DNA from: Geomonas diazotrophica
GTDB lineage: Bacteria; Desulfobacterota; Desulfuromonadia; Geobacterales; Geobacteraceae
Length of the DNA stretch: 37,664 bases
Direction of reading: 5' to 3'
NCBI RefSeq assembly: GCF_018919385.1
Contig: NZ_JAHLMF010000025.1
Location: 1-37,664, forward strand
Position numbers and translations under genes: made by a program. The notes under the pieces are model-generated. The model searched no databases, was not told the DNA's origin, and worked only from the letters and a program-made list of their open reading frames with translations. Below are positions 14,275-24,257 of the stretch, one piece after another (position 1 is the stretch's first letter; the number at the start of each line of letters is the position of its first letter).

Positions 14275-15702
14275 ATGCCGCTTTATTCCACGCAATACCT
14301 GCTCTTTTTGCCGCTTGTCTACCTGCTCTTTCGCTGCTGCCGGCACCAGGAGCGCTGGTCCCTCCTGCTGGTGGCCAGCTTCGTCTTCTACGCCTCGCTG
14401 GGGGCGTTGTACCTGCCGCTGCTGTTGGCTTTCGCCGCGGCGGCCAACTATGCCTTCGGCATCGGAGTGGGCAAAGCCGCAACTCCGGGTGCGCGCAAGG
14501 CCCTGTTCTGGACAGCCGTATCGTTCAACGTGCTGATCCTCGCGCTGTTCAAGTACCTTCCCCCCCTGCTGGAGGCTGCAGCCTTGCTGCCGCCCACGTT
14601 CGCCAACCTTTTCCCGGCCCCGCCGCCTCCGCTGGTCCTCGTCGGTGTTTCCTATTACCTGTTCCAATGCATTTCCTACCTTGCCGACGTCTACCTCGAG
14701 CTGCAGGAACCCGAGCGGCACTTGGGCTACTTTGCCCTCTATCTCGCCTTCTTTCCCAAACTCATGCAGGGGCCGATCGAAAGGGGCGCCGATCTGCTGC
14801 CGCAGTTGAAACGCCCGTACCGGTTCGACTACCACCTGGCGCGCTCCGGACTTTTGCTGCTCACCTGGGGGCTGTTCAAGAAACTGGTCCTCGCCGACCG
14901 CCTGGGGGTGTACGTCGATACGGTCTACGGCAATGTGCACGCCTTTTCCGGACTGCCGCTGCTGCTGGCAACCTACGGCTACGCCTTCCAGATCTATTTC
15001 GATTTTTCCGGCTACACCGACATGGCGCTTGGGAGCGCGAGGCTTTTCAACATCGACCTCACGCAGAACTTTAATCGCCCCTATCTTGCCACTTCCGTCG
15101 CCGAGTTCTGGCGGCGCTGGCATATCTCCTTCTCCAGTTTCATCCTGGACTACCTGTTCAAGCCGCTGCAGATGCGCTGGCGCTATTGGAGGCAGTGGGG
15201 CACCGCGGCCGCCGTCATGGTCGCCTTCCTCGTCTCCGGACTCTGGCATGGGGCACGCCCCGGGTTCCTGATCTGGGGAGGGTTGCACGGGACCTACCTC
15301 GCCTGTTCGCATCTTTGTGCGCCGTACCGGAAGAGGTTGCGCCAGGCCCTCGGCGTGCGAAGCGGCTATCTCTTGCAGGCATGGCAGGTCGTGGTGACCT
15401 TCCACCTTGTCTGTTTCGCCTGGATATTCTTCCGGGCGGCCACGGCGCGTGACGCTTTTTACCTGATAGGGAACATCCTTGGGCACGAGCGTGGACTCGC
15501 AAGGCTCCTCGGCGCCGGCGGGGAGAGCTCCACGCTCATTCTCGCTTTCGCCGTCGCTCTCGGAGTTTTGGGGCATGGCGTCTGCACCGGAACGAGACGC
15601 TTCCCCGGCTGGTTCCGATACCCGGCCTACGCCGCCGTGTTGCTGGCCTGCTTTCGCCTCACCGTCAGCCAGGAAGCCGGCTTCATCTATTTCGGGTTTT
15701 GA
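14275..15702 (+). CDS. MBOAT-family O-acyltransferase (AlgI/DltB type)
   Basis: A 475-residue multi-pass membrane protein. Recognised by FFPKLMQGPIERG, YAFQIYFDFSGYTDMALGSA, NFNRPYLATSVAEFWRRWH and the active-site histidine in SGLWHGARPGF. AlgI/DltB proteins move acyl groups (usually acetyl) across the inner membrane to a periplasmic partner that decorates polysaccharide. The ATG at 14275 is chosen because it opens directly into the first membrane segment (MPLYSTQYLLFLP). An upstream in-frame start at 14248 is less likely. The SGNH-type gene 5 bases after its stop is the expected periplasmic partner. Confidence 0.92.
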   Translation: MPLYSTQYLLFLPLVYLLFRCCRHQERWSLLLVASFVFYASLGALYLPLLLAFAAAANYAFGIGVGKAATPGARKALFWTAVSFNVLILALFKYLPPLLEAAALLPPTFANLFPAPPPPLVLVGVSYYLFQCISYLADVYLELQEPERHLGYFALYLAFFPKLMQGPIERGADLLPQLKRPYRFDYHLARSGLLLLTWGLFKKLVLADRLGVYVDTVYGNVHAFSGLPLLLATYGYAFQIYFDFSGYTDMALGSARLFNIDLTQNFNRPYLATSVAEFWRRWHISFSSFILDYLFKPLQMRWRYWRQWGTAAAVMVAFLVSGLWHGARPGFLIWGGLHGTYLACSHLCAPYRKRLRQALGVRSGYLLQAWQVVVTFHLVCFAWIFFRAATARDAFYLIGNILGHERGLARLLGAGGESSTLILAFAVALGVLGHGVCTGTRRFPGWFRYPAYAAVLLACFRLTVSQEAGFIYFGF

Positions 15703-15707
15703 CGCGC

Positions 15708-16664
15708 ATGAAACTCCTGTTCCAAAAGACTGCGCTGGTCCTCGCGCTCGCACTGCTCTTCCAGGTCGGCACGGCCAGCCTCGGTTATCCCCCCCCGGTG
15801 CGTCTGGCCATGGAATACGGTCGCTGCCGGGACAAGGTCGTCTTCCTCGGGGACAGCACCGTCGATTCCGCCAGCCGGGACGACGCCGACAAGCGCTCCA
15901 CCGCCGCCTTCCTCGAGGACGCACTTTCGGAACAGGTGGTGGATCTCTCGCACCCGGCATACCACCTGGGCGTGTACCGCTCTTTCGTCGGATACTTCGG
16001 TTCCGGATGGGGGCCTAGGGCCCTCATCATTCCCATCAACGTCCGTTCCTTTTCTCCCGAATGGGATCTGCGCCCGGAATACCAGTTCGGTGATGTCTCC
16101 CTGATGCTGGAACTTGGGCGGCTTTTCAGCCCCTTGTACCGGCCGATCACCGCCTATCGCGAGTATTTCTCTCCGGCCTCGCGGTGCCCCCCCTGGACCG
16201 AGGCGCGAGTCTTCGACGGGAGGCTCCCCGCAGGCAGGGTGCTCGACTACGAGAATATCCAGGGGACAAGGCTCAGCCGGGATGATCTCAGGAGGAAGGT
16301 GCTTTACCTTTACCGCTGCGAGCTGCGCCCGGAACATCAAAAGCTCCAAGCCTTGAGGGAGCTCTGCACGCGGGCCAGGGAGAGCCGGCTCCCCGTTCTC
16401 TTCTACGTCACCCCTGTCGACCACGGCTCCATCGAGTTGATCTATGGCGGCAGCACCGCGATCATAGACAGGAACGTCGCGCTGGTCATCGGTGTCGTCA
16501 CCGGCAACGGCCTCCCCGTGCTCGACCTCTCGCACGCGCTCCCTCCGGACTCTTTTAATTGGAAAGTCAACGGCTATCCCAATGAACATTTGAAAGAGCA
16601 GGGGAGGAAGTATGTGGCGGCGGCACTCTCCGGGGAACTGCGCAGGCTCACTGGGCGCCGCTGA
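15708..16664 (+). CDS. Periplasmic SGNH-hydrolase-like partner of the MBOAT protein
   Basis: A 318-residue protein with an N-terminal signal or anchor (KLLFQKTALVLALALLFQV) and a GDS block (VVFLGDSTVDS, residues ~45-55) as in SGNH/GDSL acyl esterases and the AlgJ/AlgX group. The C-terminal histidine block reads PNEHLKEQG; the Asp normally three residues before the His is not there, so the third catalytic residue is unclear. It probably completes O-acylation of a glycan in the periplasm. The ATG at 15708 is chosen; an in-frame TTG at 15699 overlapping the MBOAT stop is possible. Confidence 0.75.
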   Translation: MKLLFQKTALVLALALLFQVGTASLGYPPPVRLAMEYGRCRDKVVFLGDSTVDSASRDDADKRSTAAFLEDALSEQVVDLSHPAYHLGVYRSFVGYFGSGWGPRALIIPINVRSFSPEWDLRPEYQFGDVSLMLELGRLFSPLYRPITAYREYFSPASRCPPWTEARVFDGRLPAGRVLDYENIQGTRLSRDDLRRKVLYLYRCELRPEHQKLQALRELCTRARESRLPVLFYVTPVDHGSIELIYGGSTAIIDRNVALVIGVVTGNGLPVLDLSHALPPDSFNWKVNGYPNEHLKEQGRKYVAAALSGELRRLTGRR

Positions 16665-16770
16665 AGCAGAGCAGGAGGGCCAAGTGCCGGGCGAGGCGTC
16701 GATGTGGGTGTCGCCGGTCGCTGTCGGAATTTCTCCAATGAGAAAAATTCCTCTCCTTGAAATAAAAGCC

Positions 16771-16799
16771 TTGACTTTGAAATGGCGAATTGGTACAAA
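16771..16799 (+). promoter_or_regulatory. Promoter of tRNA-Val (and possibly thrS)
   Basis: TTGACT (16771-16776), 17 bases, TACAAA (16794-16799). The predicted start is ~25 bases before the mature tRNA. Confidence 0.75.
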
Positions 16800-16829
16800 G
16801 TCCGAGTTCCACGAAGCAGCAACAAAAAC

Positions 16830-16904
16830 AGGCGCGTAGCTCAGGGGTAGAGCACTAGCTCGACACGCTAGGGGTCGGCGGTTCGAAACCGCCCGCGCCT
16901 ACCA
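16830..16904 (+). tRNA. tRNA-Val (GAC)
   Basis: A full cloverleaf of 75 bases: acceptor AGGCGCG/CGCGCCT, D-stem GCTC/GAGC, anticodon stem CTAGC/GCTAG with loop TCGACAC (anticodon GAC), T-stem GGCGG/CCGCC with TTCGAAA, and an encoded CCA end. It decodes GUC/GUU. Confidence 0.97.
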
Positions 16905-16936
16905 ATCAAAAGAGACCTTCAGTACGAGGTTCGACG

Positions 16937-16970
16937 GAGGCATCGAGTTTCGATGCCTCTTTCTGTTTGT
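16937..16970 (+). terminator. Hairpin between tRNA-Val and thrS
   Basis: GAGGCATCGA (16937-16946), loop GTT, TCGATGCCTC (16950-16959), then TTTCTGTTT. It could end the tRNA transcript or attenuate thrS, since no separate thrS promoter is obvious. No T-box motif is seen. Confidence 0.7.
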
Positions 16971-16996
16971 CACCAGTTTTTCTAAAGGGGTCTTGC

Positions 16997-18907
16997 ATGA
17001 ACGAGATTAAGGTCACGCTACCGGATGGTTCCCAGAGGCCCTTGCCCGCAGGTTCCTCCATCTTCGATCTGGCCGCTTCCATCGGAGCGGGTCTCGCCAA
17101 GGCTGCCATCGCCGGCAAAATCGACGGCAACCTGGTAGATCTCAACACCAAGCTCACCGACGGTGCGCGGGTGGAGATCATCACCGAGAAGAGCCCCGAG
17201 GCGCTGGAGATCATCCGGCACTCCACCTCGCACCTGATGGCCCAGGCCGTCAAGGCCCTGTTCCCGCAGGCCAAGGTTACCATCGGTCCCGCCATCGAGA
17301 CCGGTTTTTACTACGACTTCGACGTCGACCACCCGTTCACTCCGGAAGACCTGGAGAAGATCGAGGCGAAGATGCGCGAGCTCGCCAAGTCCGATCTCAA
17401 GATCGAGCGTTCCGAGCTTTCCAGCGCCGAGGCGATCGAGCTGTTCAGGAAGATGGGCGAGGATTACAAGGTCGAGCTGATCGAGGATCTCGGGGCCGAC
17501 AAGGTCTCCCTCTACACCCAGGGCGACTTCGCCGACCTCTGCCGCGGTCCGCACCTCCCCAAGACCTCCTACTGCAAGGCGTTCAAGCTCACCTCCATCG
17601 CCGGCGCCTACTGGCGCGGCGACGAGAAGCGCGCCATGCTGCAGCGCGTCTACGGCACCGCCTTCGCCGACAAGAAGGAACTCGACGCCTACCTGGAGAG
17701 GATCGAGGAGGCCAAAAAGCGCGACCACCGGAAACTCGGCAAGGAGCTGGACCTCTTCTCCTTCAACGACGAGGTCGGCGCCGGGCTGGTGATCTGGCAC
17801 CCGAAAGGGGCCATGCTGCGCACCATCCTCGAAGACTTCGAAAGGAAAGAGCACCTAAAGCGCGGCTACGACATCGTCCTCGGTCCCCAGATCCTGAAGA
17901 CCGAGCTCTGGCAGCGTTCCGGCCACTACGAGAACTACCGCGAGAACATGTACTTCACCACCGTGGACGAGCAGGGGTACGGCGTAAAGCCGATGAACTG
18001 CCTGGCCCACATGATGATCTACCGCTCGCAGCTTCGCTCCTATCGCGACCTGCCGCTGCGCTACTTCGAGCTCGGCACGGTGCACCGCCACGAGAGGGCA
18101 GGGGTTCTGCACGGCCTTCTGCGCGTGCGCGGCTTCACCCAGGACGACGCGCACATCCTGTGCACCCCGGACCAGCTCGACGCCGAGATCAAGGGGGTCA
18201 TCCAGTTCGTCACCGAGGTGATGGGGATCTTCGGCTTCGAGTTCGAGATGGAGCTTTCCACCCGTCCCGAGAAGTCGATCGGCTCCGACGACGCCTGGGA
18301 GCTGGCCACCAGCGCCCTGCTGAACGCGCTGAAGGACTCCGGCCGCCCCTACGAGATCAACGAGGGTGACGGCGCCTTCTACGGCCCGAAGATCGACATC
18401 AAGCTGCGCGACGCACTTGACAGAAGATGGCAATGTGCTACTATCCAGTGCGATTTTACCCTCCCGGAGCGTTTCGACCTCACCTACGTGGACGCGGACG
18501 GTGAGAAGAAGCGCCCTGTCATGGTGCACCGGGTCATCCTGGGCGCCATCGAGCGCTTCATCGGTGTCCTCATCGAGCACTTCGCCGGAAACTTCCCGAC
18601 TTGGCTGGCACCGGTACAGGCGACCGTCCTTACGGTCACCGACAACCAGATCCCGTACGCACAGGCTGCGTTCGACAAGCTGCGCGCGGCCGGCGTCAGG
18701 GTACAGAAGGATTTCAGAAACGAAAAGCTGGGCTTCAAGATCCGCGAGGCGCAGCTGCAGAAGATACCGTACATGCTGGTCGTTGGCGACAAGGAGGTCG
18801 AAGGCGGCCTGCTCGCACCGCGTTTCCGCGACGGAAAGAACCTCGACGCGATGACACCCGAACAGTTCATCGCGTTCATTGAGAACGAAGTCAAAACCTA
18901 CAAATAG
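16997..18907 (+). CDS. thrS: Threonyl-tRNA synthetase
   Basis: A 636-residue class II synthetase with the full set of domains: TGS (1-62), editing domain with HxxxH (His75, His79 in [10 protein letters not shown]), catalytic core ~240-535 with the [10 protein letters not shown] zinc segment and [13 protein letters not shown] motif 2, motif 3 in [16 protein letters not shown], and an anticodon-binding C-terminus. It charges tRNA-Thr and clears mis-charged serine. The ATG at 16997 follows AAAGGGG. It leads the thrS-infC-rpmI-rplT set; its stop TAG overlaps the infC ribosome site. Confidence 0.97.
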   Translation: MNEIKVTLPDGSQRPLPAGSSIFDLAASIGAGLAKAAIAGKIDGNLVDLNTKLTDGARVEIITEKSPEALEIIRHSTSHLMAQAVKALFPQAKVTIGPAIETGFYYDFDVDHPFTPEDLEKIEAKMRELAKSDLKIERSELSSAEAIELFRKMGEDYKVELIEDLGADKVSLYTQGDFADLCRGPHLPKTSYCKAFKLTSIAGAYWRGDEKRAMLQRVYGTAFADKKELDAYLERIEEAKKRDHRKLGKELDLFSFNDEVGAGLVIWHPKGAMLRTILEDFERKEHLKRGYDIVLGPQILKTELWQRSGHYENYRENMYFTTVDEQGYGVKPMNCLAHMMIYRSQLRSYRDLPLRYFELGTVHRHERAGVLHGLLRVRGFTQDDAHILCTPDQLDAEIKGVIQFVTEVMGIFGFEFEMELSTRPEKSIGSDDAWELATSALLNALKDSGRPYEINEGDGAFYGPKIDIKLRDALDRRWQCATIQCDFTLPERFDLTYVDADGEKKRPVMVHRVILGAIERFIGVLIEHFAGNFPTWLAPVQATVLTVTDNQIPYAQAAFDKLRAAGVRVQKDFRNEKLGFKIREAQLQKIPYMLVVGDKEVEGGLLAPRFRDGKNLDAMTPEQFIAFIENEVKTYK

Positions 18908-18918
18908 GAGGTGGCGTC

Positions 18919-18921
<3 letters not shown>
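18906..18921 (+). promoter_or_regulatory. infC ribosome site and AUA start
   Basis: AGGAGGT (18906-18912), six bases, then ATA (18919-18921). No ATG, GTG or TTG lies in the infC frame between the thrS stop and codon 38, so ATA is the only start that gives a full-length IF3. Rare starts on infC are the known basis of IF3 autoregulation (AUU in E. coli). Confidence 0.75.
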
Positions 18922-19437
<516 letters not shown>

Positions 19438-19465
19438 ACACCACCAACAAAGGAGTAGTAAAACA

Positions 19466-19663
19466 ATGCCTAAAATGAAGACCCATAGGGGCGCCGCCAA
19501 GCGTTTCAGCAAGACCGGCACAGGCAAAATCAAGATGGCTCACGCCTTCACCAGCCACATCCTGACCTCCAAGACCAGGAAGACCAAGCGCAACCTCCGC
19601 AAGAGCGGCATCGTTGCGGCTTCCGATCACAAGAACATCTGCTGCCTCATCCCCTACAAGTAG
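19466..19663 (+). CDS. rpmI: 50S ribosomal protein L35
   Basis: A 65-residue basic protein starting [14 protein letters not shown] and containing [16 protein letters not shown], both standard for L35. AAAGGAG lies upstream. Part of infC-rpmI-rplT. Confidence 0.98.
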   Translation: MPKMKTHRGAAKRFSKTGTGKIKMAHAFTSHILTSKTRKTKRNLRKSGIVAASDHKNICCLIPYK

Positions 19664-19906
19664 CCGGGGTTGAAAAGCAGGGACTAGGGTCTGGGGACTA
19701 GGGGCAGCAAGACCTAAAGACCGGGAACTAGAACCGGAGACTTAAATACGCAAATGACTCGGGGAGCGGAACGAGGCGCGACGGATGGTGAGATTGAGTC
19801 ACCCCCAAGCCCTGGTCCCTGGCCACCGGGTTTACCAAGTCCGAGAACCGTGAGGAAACGTCTCCCCTTGCGGATCCGGCTAATTTAAAAACCAGAAGGA
19901 GTTCGT
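19664..19906 (+). other. Unusually long rpmI-rplT spacer with GGGACTAGG repeats
   Basis: 243 bases separate two ribosomal protein genes that are normally a few dozen bases apart. The first part carries imperfect direct repeats of a GGGACTAGG/GGGAACTAG core (19680-19735). The later part ends with a normal rplT ribosome site (AGAAGGAG). No gene is seen. It may be an inserted repeat or a structured leader; GGAGAC (~19736) and GTCTCC (~19859) could pair over a distance. Confidence 0.5.
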
Positions 19907-20260
19907 ATGCCAAGAGTAAAGCGCGGTTTTAAAGCGAGACAGAGAAGAAACAAGGTGTTGAAACTTGCCAAGGGTTACCGCGGCGCAAGGAGCAAGTTGT
20001 TCAGGAGCGCCACCGAAGCGGTGGACCGCGCACTGAACTATGCGTTCAGGGACAGAAGGGTGAAGAAGAGGGACTTCAGGGCTCTCTGGATCACCAGGAT
20101 CAACGCCGCGGCGAGGATCAACGGCCTCTCCTACAGCAAACTGATCCACGGTCTCAAACTCGCCAACGTAGAGATCGACAGGAAAGTGATGGCCGACCTG
20201 GCCGTTTCCGATCCGAAAGGTTTCGCAGCTATCGCGGCCGCAGCCAAAGCAAAATTTTAA
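19907..20260 (+). CDS. rplT: 50S ribosomal protein L20
   Basis: 117 residues, [26 protein letters not shown] at its start (first half quoted as [14 protein letters not shown]) and [20 protein letters not shown] in the middle, all typical of L20. It binds 23S rRNA early in assembly and in many bacteria represses its own operon. Followed by a terminator 15 bases after the stop. Confidence 0.98.
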   Translation: MPRVKRGFKARQRRNKVLKLAKGYRGARSKLFRSATEAVDRALNYAFRDRRVKKRDFRALWITRINAAARINGLSYSKLIHGLKLANVEIDRKVMADLAVSDPKGFAAIAAAAKAKF

Positions 20261-20276
20261 TACATACCGCGGGCAT

Positions 20277-20316
20277 GAAAAGAAATGGGATAGTGATGTC
20301 CCATTTCTTTTTTTTT
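20277..20316 (+). terminator. Rho-independent terminator between rplT and pheS
   Basis: AGAAATGGGA (20281-20290), 8-base loop, TCCCATTTCT (20299-20308), then a run of T to 20316; the stem can extend by AAAA/TTTT. It either ends the ribosomal transcript or attenuates pheST, since pheS starts only 20 bases later without an obvious promoter of its own. Confidence 0.88.
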
Positions 20317-20335
20317 CCGCAATAGGGCGATTGCA

Positions 20336-21352
20336 ATGAAGGATAAACTGGAAGCACTTTTACAAGAGGCTCTCTCCGAGCTTGGCCAGGCCTCCACGGA
20401 AGAGGGGCTGCAGGAACTGCGGGTCAAGTACCTGGGCAAGAAGGGAGCGGTCACCGGCGTCATGAAGGGGCTTGGCGCCCTTTCTCCGGAGGAGCGTCCC
20501 CTGGTGGGCCAGGTGGTGAACACGGTCAAGGCGAAACTCGAGGAGACCCTGGACGCGCGCGGCGCCGAGATCCGCGCCGCCGTCAAGGCTCAGCGGCTCG
20601 CCGCCGAGAAGATCGACGTCACGCTCCCCGGCCGCAAGCGCCCCCTTGGCTCCAAGCACCCGATCACCCTGGTGACCGAAGAGATCTGCTCCATATTCGC
20701 AGCGCTTGGCTTCGCCGTCGCCGAAGGTCCCGAGATCGAGCTCGACTTCTACAACTTCGAGGCGCTGAACCTCCCCAAGGACCATCCCGCTCGCGACATG
20801 CAGGACACCTTCTACTTCGGCGAGAGCGTCCTCTTGAGGACCCATACCTCTCCGGTGCAGATCCGCACCATGCTGAAGCAGCCGCCGCCGGTGCGCATCA
20901 TCGCCCCCGGCACCGTGTACCGCTGCGACTCCGACGCCACCCACTCCCCGATGTTCCACCAGATCGAGGGACTCATGGTGGACAAAGGGATCACCTTCGG
21001 CGACCTGAAGGGGATCCTGACCCTCTTCATCAGCCAGCTCTTCGGCAAGGACATCGGCGTCAGGCTGCGTCCTTCCTTCTTCCCCTTCACCGAGCCGTCC
21101 GCCGAGGTGGACATCGCCTGCGTCATCTGCCGCGGCAAGGGGTGCCGGGTCTGCAAGGAGACCGGCTGGCTCGAGATCCTCGGTTCCGGCATGGTCGATC
21201 CCGAGGTGTACCGTCACGTCGGCTACGACTCGGAAAAGTACACCGGGTTCGCCTTCGGCATGGGGATCGAGAGGATCGCGATGCTGAAGTACGGCATCGC
21301 CGACATGCGGCTGCTCTTCGAGAACGACCTCAGGTTCCTGAAGCAGTTTTAA
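20336..21352 (+). CDS. pheS: Phenylalanyl-tRNA synthetase alpha subunit
   Basis: 338 residues: N-terminal coiled-coil tRNA-binding arm (~1-90), class II core with [20 protein letters not shown] (motif 2 region) and the [14 protein letters not shown] motif 3. It forms the alpha2beta2 enzyme with PheT. The ribosome site is weak (AGGG). It is separated from pheT by a 130-base gap holding a long palindromic element. Confidence 0.97.
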   Translation: MKDKLEALLQEALSELGQASTEEGLQELRVKYLGKKGAVTGVMKGLGALSPEERPLVGQVVNTVKAKLEETLDARGAEIRAAVKAQRLAAEKIDVTLPGRKRPLGSKHPITLVTEEICSIFAALGFAVAEGPEIELDFYNFEALNLPKDHPARDMQDTFYFGESVLLRTHTSPVQIRTMLKQPPPVRIIAPGTVYRCDSDATHSPMFHQIEGLMVDKGITFGDLKGILTLFISQLFGKDIGVRLRPSFFPFTEPSAEVDIACVICRGKGCRVCKETGWLEILGSGMVDPEVYRHVGYDSEKYTGFAFGMGIERIAMLKYGIADMRLLFENDLRFLKQF

Positions 21353-21362
21353 AAGGCATTGA

Positions 21363-21457
21363 ACAGGGTTACAAGGGATAAAAGGGATAGAAACAAAAGG
21401 TTTAAAACGTTTAAAGCTTTTGGATTTTATCCCCTGCATCCCTTTTATCCCTGTTAA
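21363..21457. repeat. ~110-bp inverted-repeat element, copy 2 (MITE-like)
   Basis: The left arm begins ACAGGGTTACAAGGGATAAA (21363 on); the right arm ends CATCCCTTTTATCCCTGTTAA (last bases to 21457). The centre includes AAAGCTTTTGGATT. It shares arms and centre with the copy at 1440-1569 and again lies inside an operon, between pheS and pheT. Confidence 0.75.
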
Positions 21458-21484
21458 TCGATTTTGCGACTTTAAGGACTCTAT

Positions 21485-23890
21485 ATGATAGTCACTTACA
21501 ACTGGATTAAGGAATTCGTCGACTGCGACCTCCCCGCGGCGGAACTGTCTCACCTGCTCACCATGCTCGGCCTCGAGGTGGAGAGGATGGAAGAGGTGGG
21601 CGGCGGCATGGACGACGTGGTCGTGGCCAAGGTGGTGGAGAAGAACCAGCACCCCAACGCCGACAAGCTCTCCCTTTGCAAGGTGGACAACGGCAAGGAG
21701 ATCCTCGACGTGGTCTGCGGCGCGCAGAACTTCAAGACCGGCGACAAGGTCGCCCTGGCCCAGATCGGCGCGACCCTCCCCGGCGACTTCAAGATCAAGC
21801 GCTCCAAGATCCGCGGCGAAGAGTCCTGCGGCATGCTCTGCTCCGAGAAGGAACTGGCCCTGTCCACCGAGTCCTCCGGGATCATGATCCTCCCCGAGGA
21901 GTTCCAGGTCGGCACGCCGCTGTTCGACGCGCTCGGCACCAAGGACGTCATCTTCGAAATCGGCCTTACGCCCAACCGCGCCGACTGCCTGAGCGTCGTG
22001 GGGATCGCGCGCGAAGTCGCCGCGAAGCTCGGCAAGAAGGTGCACTACCCGGGGCTCGAGGTGAACGAGACCGGCGCTCCCATCGACCAGATCGCCAGCG
22101 TCGAGATCCTCGCCCCCGAGCTCTGCCCGCGGTACACCGCGCGCCACATCACCGGTTGCACCCTGGCGGAATCTCCCGCCTGGCTCGCCAACCGGCTCAT
22201 GGCCGCCGGCATCCGCGCCATCAACAACATCGTCGACGTGACCAACTACGTGCTCCTCGAGTACGGGCACCCGCTGCACGCCTTCGACTTCAAGCTCCTT
22301 TCCGGCGGCAAGATCGTGGTCGCCGCGGCAGGGGAGGGGGAGAAGTTCGGCACCCTCGACGGCCAGGAGCGCGAGCTTACCGCCAGCGACCTCACCATCC
22401 GCGACGGCGCGAAGGCCGTGGCGCTGGCCGGCATCATGGGAGGGGGCAACTCCGAGATAGGCGAGGGGACCACCGAGGTGCTCCTTGAGAGCGCCTACTT
22501 CAACCCCTCCGCCATCCGCAAAACCTCCAAGCGTCTCGGGATCCACACCGAGTCATCGCACCGCTTCGAGCGCGGCGCCGATATCGCCGGCCTCACCCGC
22601 GCCCTGGACCGCGCCGCACAGCTCATCGCCGAACTTTCCGGCGGCAAGGTCGCCAAGGGGGTCATCGACGTCTACCCGGCGCCGGTTGAACCGCGCGTGA
22701 TCGGCGCCCGTCTCGCCCGCATCAATGCGGTCTCCGGCCTCTCCCTCAGCGCCGAGGAGGTGGAGGATATCTTCCGGCGCCTCGAGTTCGAGGTGACCCA
22801 GGCCGAGCCGGGCGTCTTCCAGGTCAAGGTCCCGCTGTTCAGGGTCGACCTCGAGCGCGAGATCGACCTGGTCGAGGAAGTGGTCCGCATGAACGGCTTC
22901 GAAAAGGTCCCCGCCACCCTGCCGCAGGCCTCGGTCTTCTCGGATCTTCCCTCCGACTCCCAGAGGCTCGCCGCCAGGGTGAAGGATCTGCTGGTCGCCC
23001 ACGGGCTCAACGAGGTGATCAACTACAGCTTCGTTGCCCCTTCCTCCTGCGAGAAGATACTCCTTCCGGGAGAGGATCTGCGCAGCAACGGCATGGTGCT
23101 GCTGAACCCGATCTCCGACGAGCTCTCGGTGATGCGCACCACCATGCTCCCCGGGCTTTTGGACACCGCGGTCAAGAACATCAGCTTCCGCACGCTCAAC
23201 CTGCGCATCTTCGAGATGCGTCGCATCTACCTTCCCGTGGAAGGGGAGGAGCTGCCGCGCGAGCCGCTCTACGTCTCCGCGCTTCTCACCGGCAGGCGCG
23301 AGCTGGAAGGGTGGAACCAGGGCAAGGACGAGATCGACTTCTTCGACGTGAAGGGGATCGCAGAAAACATCCTCGCCGAACTGAACGTCGGCGGCGTGAA
23401 CTTCAGCGCAGACGAACTCGACCCGTACTACCACCCGGGCAAGGCCTGCCGCATCCTGAGCGGCAAGAAGGTCCTGGGTTCCCTCGGCGAACTCCACCCG
23501 ACGGTGCAGGAGAACTACGGCATCGCGACCCCGCTTTACTACCTCGAGCTCAACTTCGAGGCGCTGCTCTCCTGCCGCAAGAAGCAGGGCGCGGCCCAGG
23601 TCCCTTCGCGCTTCCCCTCCACCTTCCGGGACATCGCCATGCTGCTCCCCAGGGAGCTCTCTGTCGCCGAGGTGATTTCCTGCGTCAACGGCGTCAAGGC
23701 GCCGGAGCTGGAAGGGGTGGAAATCTTCGACCTCTACATGGGTGGCAACATCGCGTCTCATGAAAAGAGTGTGGCTATTCGCGTCCGTTACGGGTCCAGG
23801 GAAAGGACCCTGACCGACGACGAAGTGACCCGCCTGCACCAGAGGGTCATCGATGCGCTGCAGAAAAAATTAAATGTTTCGTTCAGATAA
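21485..23890 (+). CDS. pheT: Phenylalanyl-tRNA synthetase beta subunit
   Basis: 801 residues, the usual length. Domain order: N-terminal EMAP/tRNA-binding domain (~40-150), B3/B4 editing domain (~215-390), B5 (~405-470), class II-like core, and a C-terminal ferredoxin-fold anticodon-binding domain (~708-800, RFPSTFRDIAMLLPRELS onwards). It edits tyrosine mis-charged onto tRNA-Phe. The ATG at 21485 follows AAGGACT. Confidence 0.97.
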   Translation: MIVTYNWIKEFVDCDLPAAELSHLLTMLGLEVERMEEVGGGMDDVVVAKVVEKNQHPNADKLSLCKVDNGKEILDVVCGAQNFKTGDKVALAQIGATLPGDFKIKRSKIRGEESCGMLCSEKELALSTESSGIMILPEEFQVGTPLFDALGTKDVIFEIGLTPNRADCLSVVGIAREVAAKLGKKVHYPGLEVNETGAPIDQIASVEILAPELCPRYTARHITGCTLAESPAWLANRLMAAGIRAINNIVDVTNYVLLEYGHPLHAFDFKLLSGGKIVVAAAGEGEKFGTLDGQERELTASDLTIRDGAKAVALAGIMGGGNSEIGEGTTEVLLESAYFNPSAIRKTSKRLGIHTESSHRFERGADIAGLTRALDRAAQLIAELSGGKVAKGVIDVYPAPVEPRVIGARLARINAVSGLSLSAEEVEDIFRRLEFEVTQAEPGVFQVKVPLFRVDLEREIDLVEEVVRMNGFEKVPATLPQASVFSDLPSDSQRLAARVKDLLVAHGLNEVINYSFVAPSSCEKILLPGEDLRSNGMVLLNPISDELSVMRTTMLPGLLDTAVKNISFRTLNLRIFEMRRIYLPVEGEELPREPLYVSALLTGRRELEGWNQGKDEIDFFDVKGIAENILAELNVGGVNFSADELDPYYHPGKACRILSGKKVLGSLGELHPTVQENYGIATPLYYLELNFEALLSCRKKQGAAQVPSRFPSTFRDIAMLLPRELSVAEVISCVNGVKAPELEGVEIFDLYMGGNIASHEKSVAIRVRYGSRERTLTDDEVTRLHQRVIDALQKKLNVSFR

Positions 23891-23896
23891 AAACGG

Positions 23897-23925
23897 TTGC
23901 GAAATCGAAAACGCTATGGTATTAG
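23897..23925 (+). promoter_or_regulatory. Candidate ihfA promoter
   Basis: TTGCGA (23897-23902), 17 bases, TATTAG (23920-23925), about 50 bases before the ihfA ATG. It would allow ihfA-merR expression independent of pheST. Confidence 0.5.
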
Positions 23926-23976
23926 ATTAAGCCGCTGTTGAGAACACACTGAAATGCTTCACCTGTTGAGGGGATT

Positions 23977-24255
23977 ATGACCAAAGCGGACATCGTAGAA
24001 AAAATTTATGAGAAGGTAGGTTTCTCCAAGAAAGAATCTGCCGAACTCGTTGAGACGGTCTTCGACCTGATTAAGTCCACTCTTGAAGAAGGCGATAAAA
24101 TCAAGATTGCCGGCTTCGGCAACTTCGTAGTGAAAGAGAAGTCTGACCGTCGCGGCAGGAACCCGCAGACCGGCGAGGAGATCACCATTGTGGCTCGCAA
24201 GATCCTCACCTTCAAGCCGAGCCAGGTTCTCAAGAGCGCGATCAACAGCCAGTAA
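23977..24255 (+). CDS. ihfA: Integration host factor alpha subunit (HU family)
   Basis: A 92-residue HU/IHF-fold DNA-bending protein: MTKADIVEKIYEKVG start, IAGFGNFVVKEK, and the beta-arm RGRNPQTGEEI with the Arg-Asn-Pro tip. Position after pheST is the conserved place for ihfA. With IhfB it bends DNA at specific sites and commonly assists sigma-54 promoters, such as the one at 8464. RBS is GAGGGG. Confidence 0.95.
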   Translation: MTKADIVEKIYEKVGFSKKESAELVETVFDLIKSTLEEGDKIKIAGFGNFVVKEKSDRRGRNPQTGEEITIVARKILTFKPSQVLKSAINSQ

Positions 24256-24257
24256 CC

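Noticed and set aside
16905-16996. T-box leader for thrS.
   Set aside because: The only structure is a short hairpin; no specifier loop or T-box sequence fits in the 92 bases available.
20275-20325. A 16-codon frame [16 protein letters not shown] overlapping the terminator before pheS, resembling a Phe-rich leader peptide (pheM-like).
   Set aside because: The Phe codons are just the T-tract and the 3' arm of the terminator; a controlling ribosome would have to read RNA made after termination. No ribosome site precedes the ATG.
20360-22546. 728-codon minus-strand frame across pheS and pheT.
   Set aside because: Antisense to two certain synthetase genes and spans the palindromic repeat between them.
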